From: Paenibacillus woosongensis
GTDB lineage: Bacteria > Bacillota > Bacilli > Paenibacillales > Paenibacillaceae
Assembly: GCF_009725165.1 (NCBI RefSeq)
Contig: NZ_WNZW01000007.1
Coordinates: 124,001-188,000 of the forward strand
Length of the DNA stretch: 64,000 nucleotides
Direction of reading: 5' to 3'
Below are positions 37,006 through 46,436 of the stretch, piece after piece (positions within the stretch are counted from its first letter, which is position 1; every line of letters begins with the position of its first letter). Under the pieces are notes generated by a model that saw nothing but the letters and a program-made list of their open reading frames with translations, was not told the origin of the DNA and did not search any database. The position numbers were made by a program, and so were the translations under genes.

Positions 37006-38598
37006 CTACTTATGATCCTGATAAGCCCGATGTTTCTCTTCCTGAACCTGCCTTCCCCCCATCATCATATACTCTGCTACTTCCTGGTCATAAACGGAAT
37101 CGAATTCCTCGGGTTTCGCCGTAAGGACTTTCACAAAGATCTCATCATTCTTATCATTCAGGATAGCTGAGTATTTGATTTCAGACGGCAGGATGGTTGG
37201 GATCCGCGGAGTTGCAATTCCGTCGTTCATTCCATATTCCACGCTCTGGAGCGCAAAGTCTTCAAAGCTGGGAATCGAAGCATTGGCTTTCAGATTCAAC
37301 TGTTCGTCCGTGCTGCTGACATATTTACCATTAAGAATAATGCAATAATCGAAGTAATTAAATAGCAGGGTGTTCGCATCATCATTCTCCAGTGTAACTG
37401 GCAATCCATTCTCCATTTCGTAGGTTACCCCCTCAATCCCGTTCTGAAGGGTAATATAGTTTTCTGGCTGCGCCATCCAATTCAAATACTTGATCGCTGC
37501 CTCGGCGTTACGGCTCGTTTTTGGGACCATAATGTACATACCCGTCTTTTCCAAAATCGGCTTTGTTTTTTTGCCATTCGCATTGGTGAAGGGATCAATG
37601 GGAGTCAGTATCGCGTTTGGATCGTTTTTCTGCAACTCGGCCAAATACCCCATATACACAGGCTCTATTGTATTAGGTGTAGCGGCGCCAACGCGGCCGT
37701 TCACCAAGTCCTTCTGGAATTGCTGGGCATACCTGTCGAGATGGAAATCAGGATCGATCAAACCTTCATGATACAGCTGGTTTAGAAATTTGAACGCCTC
37801 TTTGTTCCCCGGCATTATCCATCCTGGATCGGCGTATAAATCCTCCTCGGTGATGCGCCCCCAATCCCAGAACGAGTATTGCAATGGCGCTATATGATAG
37901 TAATCGATATGTCCATAGGGATAAATAGTTTCCCCGTATTTCTCCAGCCTGATCTTCTTGAACGCTTTTAAGGCTTGGTAAAACTGCTCTGTCGTTTCTG
38001 GCAGAGGCAATTCCGCTTCCTTGAGCCAATCTTCACGTATGAGGGTCGTGCTGCGGGCCGTTAGCACCCGTTTGGCCGGAATCGCAAATTGCATTCCATT
38101 TATGCGTCCATAGCTTAGAATTTCCTCCCCCAGGACGGTTTTCAGGTCTTGGCCGTACTGATCCAGCAAAGGAGAAAGATCGGTTAATTTACCTTGAGTG
38201 ACAAAGTTATAGACCGTAGGAAGATCGTACGTAAACACGATATCCGGGGCCTGATTGGCAGCCATAAGCACTTGCAGTCTCCCCACTTCTTCAGCCCTGG
38301 GTATCGTAATGAATTCAACCTTGATTCGTGCCGGATCTCCAAAGTGCTTTTGAATATACTGCGTAATATAATTATCCGTAATCGAATTCGCTCCAACGGG
38401 TTTGTTATTACGTTCGAACAGTTCGATTCTTAACGTTGTCCAACGATCAGTCGGAGCGGATTCGTCGGCCCCGAGGCTCCGGCTGGCACCCTCCGCGTGG
38501 CCTGATTTATTCGAGCCCGCAAGGCCGTTACAGCCCATCATAAATGACAAGATGGCGGTGACCACCATGATCGAAGTTAAAGACCGCAGAAGCGGCAT
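37006..38598 (-). CDS. LplA-type ABC solute-binding lipoprotein (paralogue 2)
   Basis: 530 aa. Lipobox MMGC near residue 23, then a family-1 fold that mirrors the product of 33213: RIELFERNNKPVG, FGDPARIKVEFITIPRAEEVGRLQ, APDIVFTYDLPTVYNF, TGMYIMVPKTSRNAEAAIKYLNWM, and a shared C-terminus ending in VAEYMMMGG. GGAGGAGG precedes the ATG. It begins 36 bp after the YesS-type regulator gene, so the two are co-transcribed, and it is followed by a strong terminator. It may be a receptor for the regulator, or a second substrate-binding subunit for the same permease pair. Confidence 0.92.
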   Translation of the reverse strand: MPLLRSLTSIMVVTAILSFMMGCNGLAGSNKSGHAEGASRSLGADESAPTDRWTTLRIELFERNNKPVGANSITDNYITQYIQKHFGDPARIKVEFITIPRAEEVGRLQVLMAANQAPDIVFTYDLPTVYNFVTQGKLTDLSPLLDQYGQDLKTVLGEEILSYGRINGMQFAIPAKRVLTARSTTLIREDWLKEAELPLPETTEQFYQALKAFKKIRLEKYGETIYPYGHIDYYHIAPLQYSFWDWGRITEEDLYADPGWIMPGNKEAFKFLNQLYHEGLIDPDFHLDRYAQQFQKDLVNGRVGAATPNTIEPVYMGYLAELQKNDPNAILTPIDPFTNANGKKTKPILEKTGMYIMVPKTSRNAEAAIKYLNWMAQPENYITLQNGIEGVTYEMENGLPVTLENDDANTLLFNYFDYCIILNGKYVSSTDEQLNLKANASIPSFEDFALQSVEYGMNDGIATPRIPTILPSEIKYSAILNDKNDEIFVKVLTAKPEEFDSVYDQEVAEYMMMGGRQVQEEKHRAYQDHK

Positions 38599-38634
38599 GG
38601 AGACCCCCTCCTCCTCGATTGCTAAAACTGTGTT

Positions 38635-40851
38635 CTATATCGTGCGGTACATACTGCGAAACTCCCCTGGGGGAACGTCTTGAAGCTTCTTGAAAGCCCG
38701 ATAAAATGAATTCACATTCTGGTAACCGATTTGTTCTGCGATCGATTGAATCGAATCCTCTGTTTCTATTAATAGCCGTTTGGCCTGCTGCATTCTGATC
38801 TTCAACACATAATCAACGAATTTCTCGCCCAGTTCCTCTTTAAATAGCAGGCTAAGAGCGCTTGGTTGAAGTTTGAAAATATCGCTTACCCGGGCCAGGG
38901 ACAAATCCGGATCAGCAAAATGCGCGTCAATATAACCTTTGGCTTGCATCGCAATGCTGTGATGTCTTCTAGCCTGCCGGTCCTCATCCACACAAGCCTC
39001 GAACATCGCCATGATGCCCATGAACTGATATTCGAACTCATCCAGCGTTTCTGCCGTTTCGTTCAGGTGGGCAAAGCGATGCTGAAAATCCTGCTTCCAA
39101 ATTTCTTGAATGTTCGAAGATAACGCATTAACCGCCTGATCCATCCGCTTGGCAAAAATATTTACAAGCCCAGTCATGTCCTGCTTCATAAACCGCATCT
39201 TTCTTAATTCCGTGAAGATCTGAGTCAATTTCTCCCGCCAATCGCTCTCGTTCATTCGGAAGGATTGAACCGCCTGATCCAGAGCTTGCAGGTAAACGTA
39301 ATTGTCCAGGCTCAATTTGCCGGCGCTCTTACGATTATCAATAATCGTATTCGTTCCGAAAATCGTTTTTAGTCCAACGTTGTCGTGTGCATTGCGGTAA
39401 GAATCCGCGATGGTTTCGATGGAATCAGAATCGGCCCCCACCCCGATCGTTATCGTAAGCTCCAGGTGCTGATTGATCCATTTTTGGAATTCCTCCGCGT
39501 AAGCTGCCGTCGTTTTGCTGCTGCGTGGATCGGCTGCAATATGCTGGACGACAAAAGCGATTCGATGCGGTTCCATCCAGACATCCCAAACAAATGAATG
39601 ATGGTTTTGCCCTAGGTCGCGAAAGGCGCTCTCGATAATAAATTTGAGCAAATGCTGATCCTTGACCTTGTATTTGTCAGTAAAGCTAGAATAATGATCA
39701 ATTTCCACAACAATAACCCCTAGCCGGTCATACGCATCAGGCAGGCTCAAATCCGTAAGCTGCTGCTTGAATTCTTGGTCCGTTAAAAAGAGATGGCCCG
39801 CCAACAAATCGCGAAAAAGACGCTGCTGCCGCAGCAAACAATCTTCCTTATGGAGATTCTCATAATCCAGAGACCTTTGAAGCAGATGATCCAATGCCAT
39901 TTCTATAAAAGTGAACTCATTATTCGCCCCCTTAATACCAAGCTCCTCACTTTTTCGGTTCGAAAACTGGCCTACCTTTTCCATAATGGAATGAATCGGC
40001 TTGTAGTGCATATGCGTTACGATGGTAAAGCCGACCAATGCCAGTAAAATAATAAAGACCAGAATAAACATCCATACACTGGAGAAGAGGGACAAAATAT
40101 TGTAACCGCTATCATAAGCGCCCTGAGAAATAAACCTCCAGCCTGTATAATCAGATTGAACCATAATCATGTCTGACCCGGTGTCCGAAGCCGATGGAGC
40201 GGTATCGTCGCCTTCTAATAGCAGTACTGAATTGGAATCGCTTTCATTTAGCGAATTGAGATAATCCATAAAAGACCGCTGGTATACATTTACGACAAAG
40301 GCACCACGCACTTCATCCCCCGTATAGGCGAACTTCACAAGCGAGACAACCTTCTGCTTGTCCTCGTCAAAAGCCGCATAGGCAAATAAGCGCGGGTCAT
40401 GCCAGTCCGTCGACTCTTTCTTGTCATAGTTAAACATTAAAAATTCACGGTCGCCAAAAGAGTCCAGCGCATACGAGCCAAGATCCGAAATAACCCGCTG
40501 CTCGTTCTCATTGTACATATAGATCGTATTGGAAAAAGGCAGGGCTAGACTTAATTCGATAATTTTCTTCTGCAGCATGAAATCGTCAACGGCATGCTTG
40601 GGCCGATCAGAAAAATACTCCTGAATATCGTTATCCATTAACAATTTGCTGACTACATTGCGTTCAATTAACATCAAATTGGCATCCAGATTAAAGACCA
40701 TACGATCCAAGATCGCGTTGTTTGTCTCCTTGTACTTCTTCTCGGAGGCATTATTCAATACAAGGAAAATAATAAAGATCATCGAGGATATGATGACGAA
40801 GAGAATAGGAGCATATGAAAGAATCGTTCGATAATACCAGTTCATTTTCAT
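38635..40851 (-). CDS. Membrane-bound AraC-family regulator, YesS type
   Basis: 738 aa. Two membrane helices (about 10-32 and 288-310) enclose an extracellular Cache-like sensor of about 250 residues (IYMYNENEQRVISDLGSY). Cytoplasmic linkers follow, with a degenerate GGDEF-like middle region of unknown activity. The C-terminal AraC domain has two HTH units, AKGYIDAHFADPDLSLARV and IAEQIGYQNVNSFYRAFKK. It couples external sensing to DNA binding in one polypeptide, without a phosphorelay. GGAGATTAG precedes the ATG. It should control the adjacent uptake genes. Confidence 0.9.
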   Translation of the reverse strand: MKMNWYYRTILSYAPILFVIISSMIFIIFLVLNNASEKKYKETNNAILDRMVFNLDANLMLIERNVVSKLLMDNDIQEYFSDRPKHAVDDFMLQKKIIELSLALPFSNTIYMYNENEQRVISDLGSYALDSFGDREFLMFNYDKKESTDWHDPRLFAYAAFDEDKQKVVSLVKFAYTGDEVRGAFVVNVYQRSFMDYLNSLNESDSNSVLLLEGDDTAPSASDTGSDMIMVQSDYTGWRFISQGAYDSGYNILSLFSSVWMFILVFIILLALVGFTIVTHMHYKPIHSIMEKVGQFSNRKSEELGIKGANNEFTFIEMALDHLLQRSLDYENLHKEDCLLRQQRLFRDLLAGHLFLTDQEFKQQLTDLSLPDAYDRLGVIVVEIDHYSSFTDKYKVKDQHLLKFIIESAFRDLGQNHHSFVWDVWMEPHRIAFVVQHIAADPRSSKTTAAYAEEFQKWINQHLELTITIGVGADSDSIETIADSYRNAHDNVGLKTIFGTNTIIDNRKSAGKLSLDNYVYLQALDQAVQSFRMNESDWREKLTQIFTELRKMRFMKQDMTGLVNIFAKRMDQAVNALSSNIQEIWKQDFQHRFAHLNETAETLDEFEYQFMGIMAMFEACVDEDRQARRHHSIAMQAKGYIDAHFADPDLSLARVSDIFKLQPSALSLLFKEELGEKFVDYVLKIRMQQAKRLLIETEDSIQSIAEQIGYQNVNSFYRAFKKLQDVPPGEFRSMYRTI

Positions 40852-41021
40852 AGAGCTAATCTCCCCAAAAGCAGTTTCATAGATTATAAGAGGAAACTAT
40901 CTATGTTGTTAATTCACATTTTATTTAGCATTACCCTTTTTTATGCCTGGACCTTATATTCGACATGGAGGCCTGTTTAACCTGCAAAATTTAAAGAGTA
41001 TCGGACAATTAAATCTTTGGT

Positions 41022-42026
41022 TTACAAAATAGAGTACTCTCTCTGTACGTTTTGCTTCAAGTCATTTAATAAATTAAACAAATAACTGCGTTCTCTATTT
41101 AAATTGTCCTCCAAATTTCTCTTAATTCGCTCCAATATATTCGGATTCAATGTTAAATTGTATTTAATAACCAGATTTCGCAATACCAAAAAATCATTTT
41201 TCAGCTCTATAATCGCTTCCAAAAAATTCGAACTATGCGAAACAACCTCTAGATCTAACAAATATTTTATTCGCATTTCCATTAAAATCTTATGTTCATA
41301 GAGTAAATGGAAGCCCCGCCAATCCAGCTCCAACGATTGCTCTGCATTTGATATATCAACCAATAGTCTATGATATGCATCAAAACCATAGTCAATTTCT
41401 TGATCCTGAATAAGGTCATAATTTTTTTTAGAAAACAGATAATTTTCTATATTAAATATGATTTGGGGCAAATTAATCTCACAGGTGTATTCCTTCTTCT
41501 TTTTCAAATAACGGATATTCGTCATAAAATCATAATTAGTTTTTATTGCCCAATAACCCTTTTCCACTTCATCAAAAGTGCATTCAGTTACAATAAACTT
41601 TCCGTTTTCTAGATTATCAGCAATGGTAAATGTGCTTTTATTTAAATCATATCCACATATTAATACTTCATGGGGAGAAGGATACTTTTGATATGAACTA
41701 CTCTGCTTGAGATAGTACCTATCCACATAAATATACATATAATAGTCCATTTCCAAAGCTTCGATAATTAAGTTTTTAATTTTTTTATCCCATTTATAGT
41801 CAACAACAGTCCGAGGAATTTCATAGTAGGATATTCCTGGGCAATTACTAAGAAGCCGGACATGATTATCAAAAGCAAAAATCCCCCAAGTATGAGCATA
41901 TGTAATTTGAATAAAGTTATTATAGATCCATGGCCACAACCGATCATCCATTATAGAGAATAAACAGCCGTAAGAAGTATACGTGCTGACTTCTGGTGTT
42001 CTCATATATAGATTTTTTTTGGACAT
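41022..42026 (-). CDS. Unknown protein with C39/BtrH_N-like features and possible Cys-His-Asp site
   Basis: 334 aa, no signal peptide or membrane helix. The N-terminal half (1-175) has YGCLFSIM with Cys21, YYMYIYVDRYYLKQSSSY near 100, HEVLICGYD with His119 and Asp127, and FTIADN with Asp137. This spacing resembles papain/C39-like or BtrH N-terminal domains found in antibiotic clusters, where the cysteine carries out peptidase or acyl-transfer chemistry. The C-terminal half (about 200-334) is helical, Asn/Leu-rich and possibly coiled-coil. It is strongly AT-rich (about one third G+C by eye) against about 60% in the NRPS. GGGGGA precedes the ATG. Family assignment is from memory of motif patterns, not a search. 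Confidence 0.6.
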   Translation of the reverse strand: MSKKNLYMRTPEVSTYTSYGCLFSIMDDRLWPWIYNNFIQITYAHTWGIFAFDNHVRLLSNCPGISYYEIPRTVVDYKWDKKIKNLIIEALEMDYYMYIYVDRYYLKQSSSYQKYPSPHEVLICGYDLNKSTFTIADNLENGKFIVTECTFDEVEKGYWAIKTNYDFMTNIRYLKKKKEYTCEINLPQIIFNIENYLFSKKNYDLIQDQEIDYGFDAYHRLLVDISNAEQSLELDWRGFHLLYEHKILMEMRIKYLLDLEVVSHSSNFLEAIIELKNDFLVLRNLVIKYNLTLNPNILERIKRNLEDNLNRERSYLFNLLNDLKQNVQREYSIL

Positions 42027-42234
42027 TTATAAATCCCCCGCTTTCAAGGTCAAATTTATATTTTTGATTATCTCTAATATCCGAATGAAAGTTTATACTT
42101 TTTATGGTTACTTTTAATGATTATATAAAATTAAAGTAATAATTCCTGTCGAATTTTGTTAATGTTATGTATTTGATAAGAATCTTTTTATACGTTTCCT
42201 CTTTTAACTCTAAGTTTGCTCCAAATGGAAAAAC

Positions 42235-42251
42235 CCAGATTGTCGATCTGG
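42235..42251 (-). terminator. Orphan terminator-like hairpin
   Basis: Stem CCAGAT / ATCTGG with a 5-nt loop. On the minus strand it is followed by GGTTTTTCC. No gene ends immediately before it; it may be a remnant or end a small RNA. Confidence 0.5.
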
Positions 42252-42525
42252 AGTATATTCACCTATAGTTTGCACTTTACCATTTCTTATTGTTCATAAA
42301 TGCAAGTATTACATGACTGCACTCGAGGCAGGAACGGAAGATATTCATAGAAGCCATAAGATAGAATTTCCTAAGCAGCCTACTGCCCCATGAAAAAAGA
42401 CTGTCTCGAAATACTTTCGTATTTTGATTACCTTGATATTCCAATTACGTGTGAAACCGCAACAGCGCCCACGGTAATACTGGCGTTTTTTTGCGTACCA
42501 CCTCATCAGCACGTCCATAAAAAAA

Positions 42526-42547
42526 CGGCTCTCCCGAGGGAGAACCG
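42526..42547 (-). terminator. Terminator of the FtsX-type transporter operon
   Basis: CGGCTCTCCC / GGGAGAACCG (one mismatch, tight loop). On the minus strand it is followed by TTTTTTTATGG, 18 bp past the permease stop. Confidence 0.85.
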
Positions 42548-42564
42548 ATCATTGAAGCTGTATA

Positions 42565-45150
42565 CTAATCCATTTGAATGTTGGACTTCTTGGACTCAGA
42601 AACCATCCTGGCTTCTTTGCTTCCTAATAGGAACGATAAGATAAAAGTAAAAACCACAACACATATTACAATATATATTTGTTCTCTTATAGCATTATAA
42701 ATGTGACCATTGTCTATCTGTGAAAAGTATAAAGTGATGAGCCATCCCGTGATAACTCCGATAACAATTCCTATCATGCCAAATAATCCACATTGAACGA
42801 TAACAATTTTCCTAATTTGACCGTGGGTTGCACTTATCATACGAAGTATTGCCATTTCACGACGTTTCGTCAGGAGGATAGCCGATAGATGATTAGCCAT
42901 CCCGCTCAGTCCCATCATGAGCAGCAACACAAAAGTCGCTCCCAATATCAAAATGCGCTCGGACATTTGCTTTGACAGCTCCTGCAGCTGAGTAGATCTG
43001 TCGCTCCAATTGATTTCGTCATATTTATTCATTTGAAGCATCTTTATATGCTGATCTACAAGCGTTTTCTGGGTCGGATCAACGTACAGCATGACACTAT
43101 GCACATTGGGTTGATCCAGTCCTGTGAGCGCAGAGTTGTTCCAATCCAAAAGCAGCAGCGAGTCTTCGTTTGCATACAACTGATCTAATACTGCTGCAAT
43201 CGTAACTTTCACCTGGCGGTAAGGGTCTTTATAATCTAAAGGAACGATCAAAAACTCCAAAGTATCCCCCTTCTTAACACCCAACATTTCGGCGTAACGC
43301 GCTGTTATCATTACCGCATTTTGGGGTTCGATTTCTTGCGGCAATTGCAGATTAAGTTCCTTAACGAGAGAATGGATATGAACCAATTTATAGTTCGCCA
43401 CTTCTCGTTTCAAAACAGGTTTATTGTGTTCATCTTTTATAAGTGGAGAAGGGGATGACTTTAAATTCAGCCATCTCTGATTGCTCTTTGAGAAATCATA
43501 ATTATCCAGAATTAATGTCCGATTGACGCTAACCGGAATAGCCGTTTTCACACCTGGTATTCGTTGCAAATCTTCTTGTATTTCAAACGGAACAGTCGAA
43601 CGCATGCTTTTATTGCTCGATACTAAAATATCAGAGATGTAATTTGACTCTATTTGCTTCAACATGTTATCTCCAACCCATGTATAAATCGTGACGATCG
43701 GAATAGTCAATGTCATGGATAAACCAATGATAATAACAGCCAATGTACTTTGGGCTCGTTGGAAAATCAGATTTTGAACAGCAATTTTGGATTCTATGCC
43801 TGCTATTCGTTCAAGGAGCGGGGACAATATGCGCAAAACAGGTGATATCCAAAAGGGAGTTAACATATAAAGAGAGCTGGAGATCATTAATCCTCCTACA
43901 ACATAGAACAGAACATGCAAGGAACTTTCTTGATCCCCCCATCTGCCTATGCCTGCGCAAAGAAGACTAATCACCAATAACCCGACCGCTATCCATTTCT
44001 GAGTATTCCGTGGACGCAAATTTTTATCAAGTATGTCATTGAGGAATTCCATTGGTAAAACTTTTGAGGCTTTATGGGCAGGAATCAAGGAAGTTAAAAA
44101 AACAAATAAAGCGATGCTTAATGCAGTGACCGCAACGTATTCATATGAAATTGACACTGAAAATAAAGGGATGGAAAGATACCGAGCCATCCAATCTATG
44201 GTTATTCTCGTTAATAATACACCTATAAGCGAGCCCAGAAATGACCCGATAATGGCAATCGTCAACCCCTCTATACAGACCATCAACTTCAATTGACTCG
44301 GACTTCCACCGATCATACGTAGAAGAGCTAACTCTCTTTTTCTCTGTTGTACAGTAATGTAGAAACTACTCAGAATCATAAACCCACTAGCAAATACAAC
44401 CATAATCCCTAATGCATATCCGATGACTAAAAAACTATTTAATTTATCTCCCTCTTCAGAGTCACCTACGATATCCACATCCGGTATGGGATCAAAGTTG
44501 TCCTTCACAAACCGCGAAAACCTTTGCTTATCATGATCTTTGACTAAATCTATTAAAAGAAGATTAACTTTTACGTCGCTTCCTGCAATCTCTTGCAGGG
44601 ATTGCAAATGAAAAATGGCATAGTCCGGCAACGGGCCGTCTGGCCCGTAACGATCAGGGATAATTTCCTTTACGACCCAGGGCTGTGAAGATGGAAGAGA
44701 CGGTATGGATGTTTCACCGTGTAATTTCACACCCCAACGTTCGGCAAGCCTCTCGGTCAACACAATTTCAAAGGGCTGCAGAGCTTGCGTGAATTTATAG
44801 GTAGATTTCGCAATTTCGGAATGATCAACCCCAACAACATAAAAGTCGGGAGAGAGCCCGGGAATTTTAGGCGCTGCCAATATTTGCGCAAAGCCTTGAA
44901 CCATCGTACTGCTCGTAATTTGATCTATTTGTTCTGGGGTAAGTCCTTGTTCAGCAGTCCTATATCCCACCATAATATCTGTATATCCAAATTGATCAAA
45001 CTGTTGTTTTTTTATTGAAGCATGAAGCATCTGACCCAACAGCACCACACTAGTTAAAAGAACCGTACCTAGCATTACGCCGATGAGCATATAGATCATC
45101 CTACTCTTTTTCGCAAGAAGCATCTTCCAGGCTAGCATCAGAATAACCAT
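42565..45150 (-). CDS. FtsX/MacB-type ABC transporter permease
   Basis: 861 aa. Two FtsX-like halves: an N-terminal helix (about 8-28) and a large extracellular domain, then three helices from about 250 with QQRKRELALLRMIGGSPSQL; a second set of helices near 395-450 and 500; another external domain; and a last three-helix block from about 715 with LLTKRREMAILRMISATHGQI. This two-unit layout is typical of transporters that expel or extract lipids, peptides and antibiotics (LolCE/BceAB-like mechanotransmission). Its ATG overlaps the stop of the ATPase gene as TGATG. Its cargo is not stated by sequence; near an NRPS, lipopeptide export or resistance is possible. Confidence 0.9.
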   Translation of the reverse strand: MVILMLAWKMLLAKKSRMIYMLIGVMLGTVLLTSVVLLGQMLHASIKKQQFDQFGYTDIMVGYRTAEQGLTPEQIDQITSSTMVQGFAQILAAPKIPGLSPDFYVVGVDHSEIAKSTYKFTQALQPFEIVLTERLAERWGVKLHGETSIPSLPSSQPWVVKEIIPDRYGPDGPLPDYAIFHLQSLQEIAGSDVKVNLLLIDLVKDHDKQRFSRFVKDNFDPIPDVDIVGDSEEGDKLNSFLVIGYALGIMVVFASGFMILSSFYITVQQRKRELALLRMIGGSPSQLKLMVCIEGLTIAIIGSFLGSLIGVLLTRITIDWMARYLSIPLFSVSISYEYVAVTALSIALFVFLTSLIPAHKASKVLPMEFLNDILDKNLRPRNTQKWIAVGLLVISLLCAGIGRWGDQESSLHVLFYVVGGLMISSSLYMLTPFWISPVLRILSPLLERIAGIESKIAVQNLIFQRAQSTLAVIIIGLSMTLTIPIVTIYTWVGDNMLKQIESNYISDILVSSNKSMRSTVPFEIQEDLQRIPGVKTAIPVSVNRTLILDNYDFSKSNQRWLNLKSSPSPLIKDEHNKPVLKREVANYKLVHIHSLVKELNLQLPQEIEPQNAVMITARYAEMLGVKKGDTLEFLIVPLDYKDPYRQVKVTIAAVLDQLYANEDSLLLLDWNNSALTGLDQPNVHSVMLYVDPTQKTLVDQHIKMLQMNKYDEINWSDRSTQLQELSKQMSERILILGATFVLLLMMGLSGMANHLSAILLTKRREMAILRMISATHGQIRKIVIVQCGLFGMIGIVIGVITGWLITLYFSQIDNGHIYNAIREQIYIVICVVVFTFILSFLLGSKEARMVSESKKSNIQMD

Positions 45151-45917
45151 CAGATATCAACCTTTCCTTGCGATGCAAGTTGAAGATCGACGATAACCGA
45201 AACCCGTTTATTGTGGTCACATTCCTTATCATTAGCATGATCAAGAACCAGTTTGCCATCGTGTAAAAAAATGACCCGATCCGCATGCGCAGCCACTTGA
45301 GGATCGTGAGTAACTAACAGAATGGTTTGATTGCGATGTTTCTGAAGTTGAACCAGTAAAGACAAAATATGAGAGGTCGTTACTGAATCCAAATTTCCTG
45401 TTGGTTCGTCAGCTAGCAATAGGCAAGGATTTTGAACGAGAGCTCTCGCGATCGCGACACGCTGCTGCTCTCCACCCGATAAAGTGTGAGGATATTGTTT
45501 TCTTTTGTTGAACAAACCTACTTTTTCAAGCAGATCTCTCGCTTTATCGTAAGCCTCTTTCTTCTTCACGCCTGCCAGCAACAAGGGCATGGCAACATTG
45601 TCTTCGGCATTAATCGAAGCAATGAGATTAAAAAACTGGAATATGAATCCAACTTTTTCTCTTCGGTATTGTGTAGCATGTGGTTCTACGGAAATATCTT
45701 GCAAAGATTGACCATCTACTCGTATATTACCTTCCGACGGTTTAATCAATGCTCCGATAAGTTGTAGTAAAGTTGTTTTACCAGAGCCGCTTTTCCCCAT
45801 AACGACAATGAATTCTCCACGAGATATAGTTAGGTTAATATCCTTAATGACATACGTCATTTCTGAATGCGTTGTATAGAATTTGCTAAGGTTTTCTATT
45901 TCCAGAATCACAGTCAA
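45150..45917 (-). CDS. ABC transporter ATPase, MacB/LolD subfamily
   Basis: About 255 aa. Walker A GKSGSGKT near 45, Q-loop in FIFQFFNLI, signature LSGGEQQRVAIARAL, Walker B LLLADEPTGNLD and the H-loop VTHDP, all intact. The MacB/LolD subgroup is recognised by EPTGNLDS and the short length. The proposed start is TTG with GAGG eight bases upstream; a GTG two codons on is also possible. It is coupled to the permease by TGATG. The unit lies behind the NRPS on the same strand, but a strong terminator and 1 kb of DNA separate them, so it has its own promoter. Confidence 0.92.
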   Translation of the reverse strand: MTVILEIENLSKFYTTHSEMTYVIKDINLTISRGEFIVVMGKSGSGKTTLLQLIGALIKPSEGNIRVDGQSLQDISVEPHATQYRREKVGFIFQFFNLIASINAEDNVAMPLLLAGVKKKEAYDKARDLLEKVGLFNKRKQYPHTLSGGEQQRVAIARALVQNPCLLLADEPTGNLDSVTTSHILSLLVQLQKHRNQTILLVTHDPQVAAHADRVIFLHDGKLVLDHANDKECDHNKRVSVIVDLQLASQGKVDI

Positions 45918-46029
45918 AATGCTCGCCTCGATTCGATTTCGGTGTCGCACTGCACATAATTATTAGAATTTATAAATTCTTTCTGATCTATTCCCCTTAT
46001 CTCCATCATACCGGGAATTTGCCATCGCC

Positions 46030-46035
46030 ATTATA
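46030..46035 (-). promoter_or_regulatory. Candidate -10 box for the ABC transporter operon
   Basis: Consensus TATAAT on the minus strand, about 110 bp before the ATPase start. No good -35 box is visible at the proper distance, so this is tentative. Confidence 0.3.
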
Positions 46036-46398
46036 TCCCTTAGTAAATCAGTACTTTTTCTTTATTGCACTGACTCTCTTTAAAATTCGAAATAATCAGA
46101 CTCAAAACCAAGTTCGATTAATTCAGAAACCTTATCCTATAGGCACCTCATTTGAAGCTAATCTGGTTGAATAACAAACCATATATGTAAAAATTCGACA
46201 TGAATTAAATAAATCCTACTTTATTCGCAGGAATTATCCAAATTTTCAGACTATAGATAACTAGAAGGATGAGCAGCACAATTATATTACGCTATCCCCA
46301 TCCTTCTACAATAAATTATTCAACTGTTTTGTAAGCTGTTTAGCTAGTTCTTCTTTTTTATCTGATTAATTTTACTACCACTAATCTGGTTAATAAAA

Positions 46399-46436
46399 AG
46401 AGGGAAGCTCGGAATCATACCTTCAAGTTTCCCTCT
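46399..46436 (-). terminator. Orphan terminator-like hairpin in the NRPS-transporter gap
   Basis: 11-bp stem (one G-T pair) with a 16-nt loop. On the minus strand it is followed by TTTTTATTAA. It would end a transcript arising between 46440 and 46860, where no coding gene is visible. Confidence 0.5.

Larger units (their letters stand above)
42027..42564. other. AT-rich intergenic region with two terminator-like hairpins
   Basis: 538 bp. The permease terminator lies at 42526-42547 and a second minus-strand terminator-like hairpin at 42235-42251. Between them I found no gene with a ribosome site. A stretch at about 42360-42420 has the look of decayed insertion-sequence end DNA, but I could not match a family. 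Confidence 0.5.

Noticed and set aside
42360-42430. Possible insertion-sequence end
   Set aside because: Feels like transposon-end DNA but no inverted repeat pair, target duplication or transposase was found.
42390-42644. 84-codon plus-strand frame
   Set aside because: Runs through the transporter terminator and into the 3' end of the permease gene; no ribosome site.
42565-45917. Calling the ABC pair the polymyxin exporters PmxC/PmxD
   Set aside because: These are FtsX/MacB-type subunits behind a terminator and a 1-kb gap; as I recall, PmxC and PmxD are ABC exporters of another type, so the label is not supported.
45914-46009. Minus-strand frame of 31 codons whose stop overlaps the ATPase TTG start
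   Set aside because: Overlap is suggestive of a leader peptide, but there is no ribosome site and no recognisable peptide.
46020-46031. Short frame beginning ATGGCGATGGC behind AAGGGAT
   Set aside because: The same bases form a consensus TATAAT; only 22 codons, no similarity to a known peptide.
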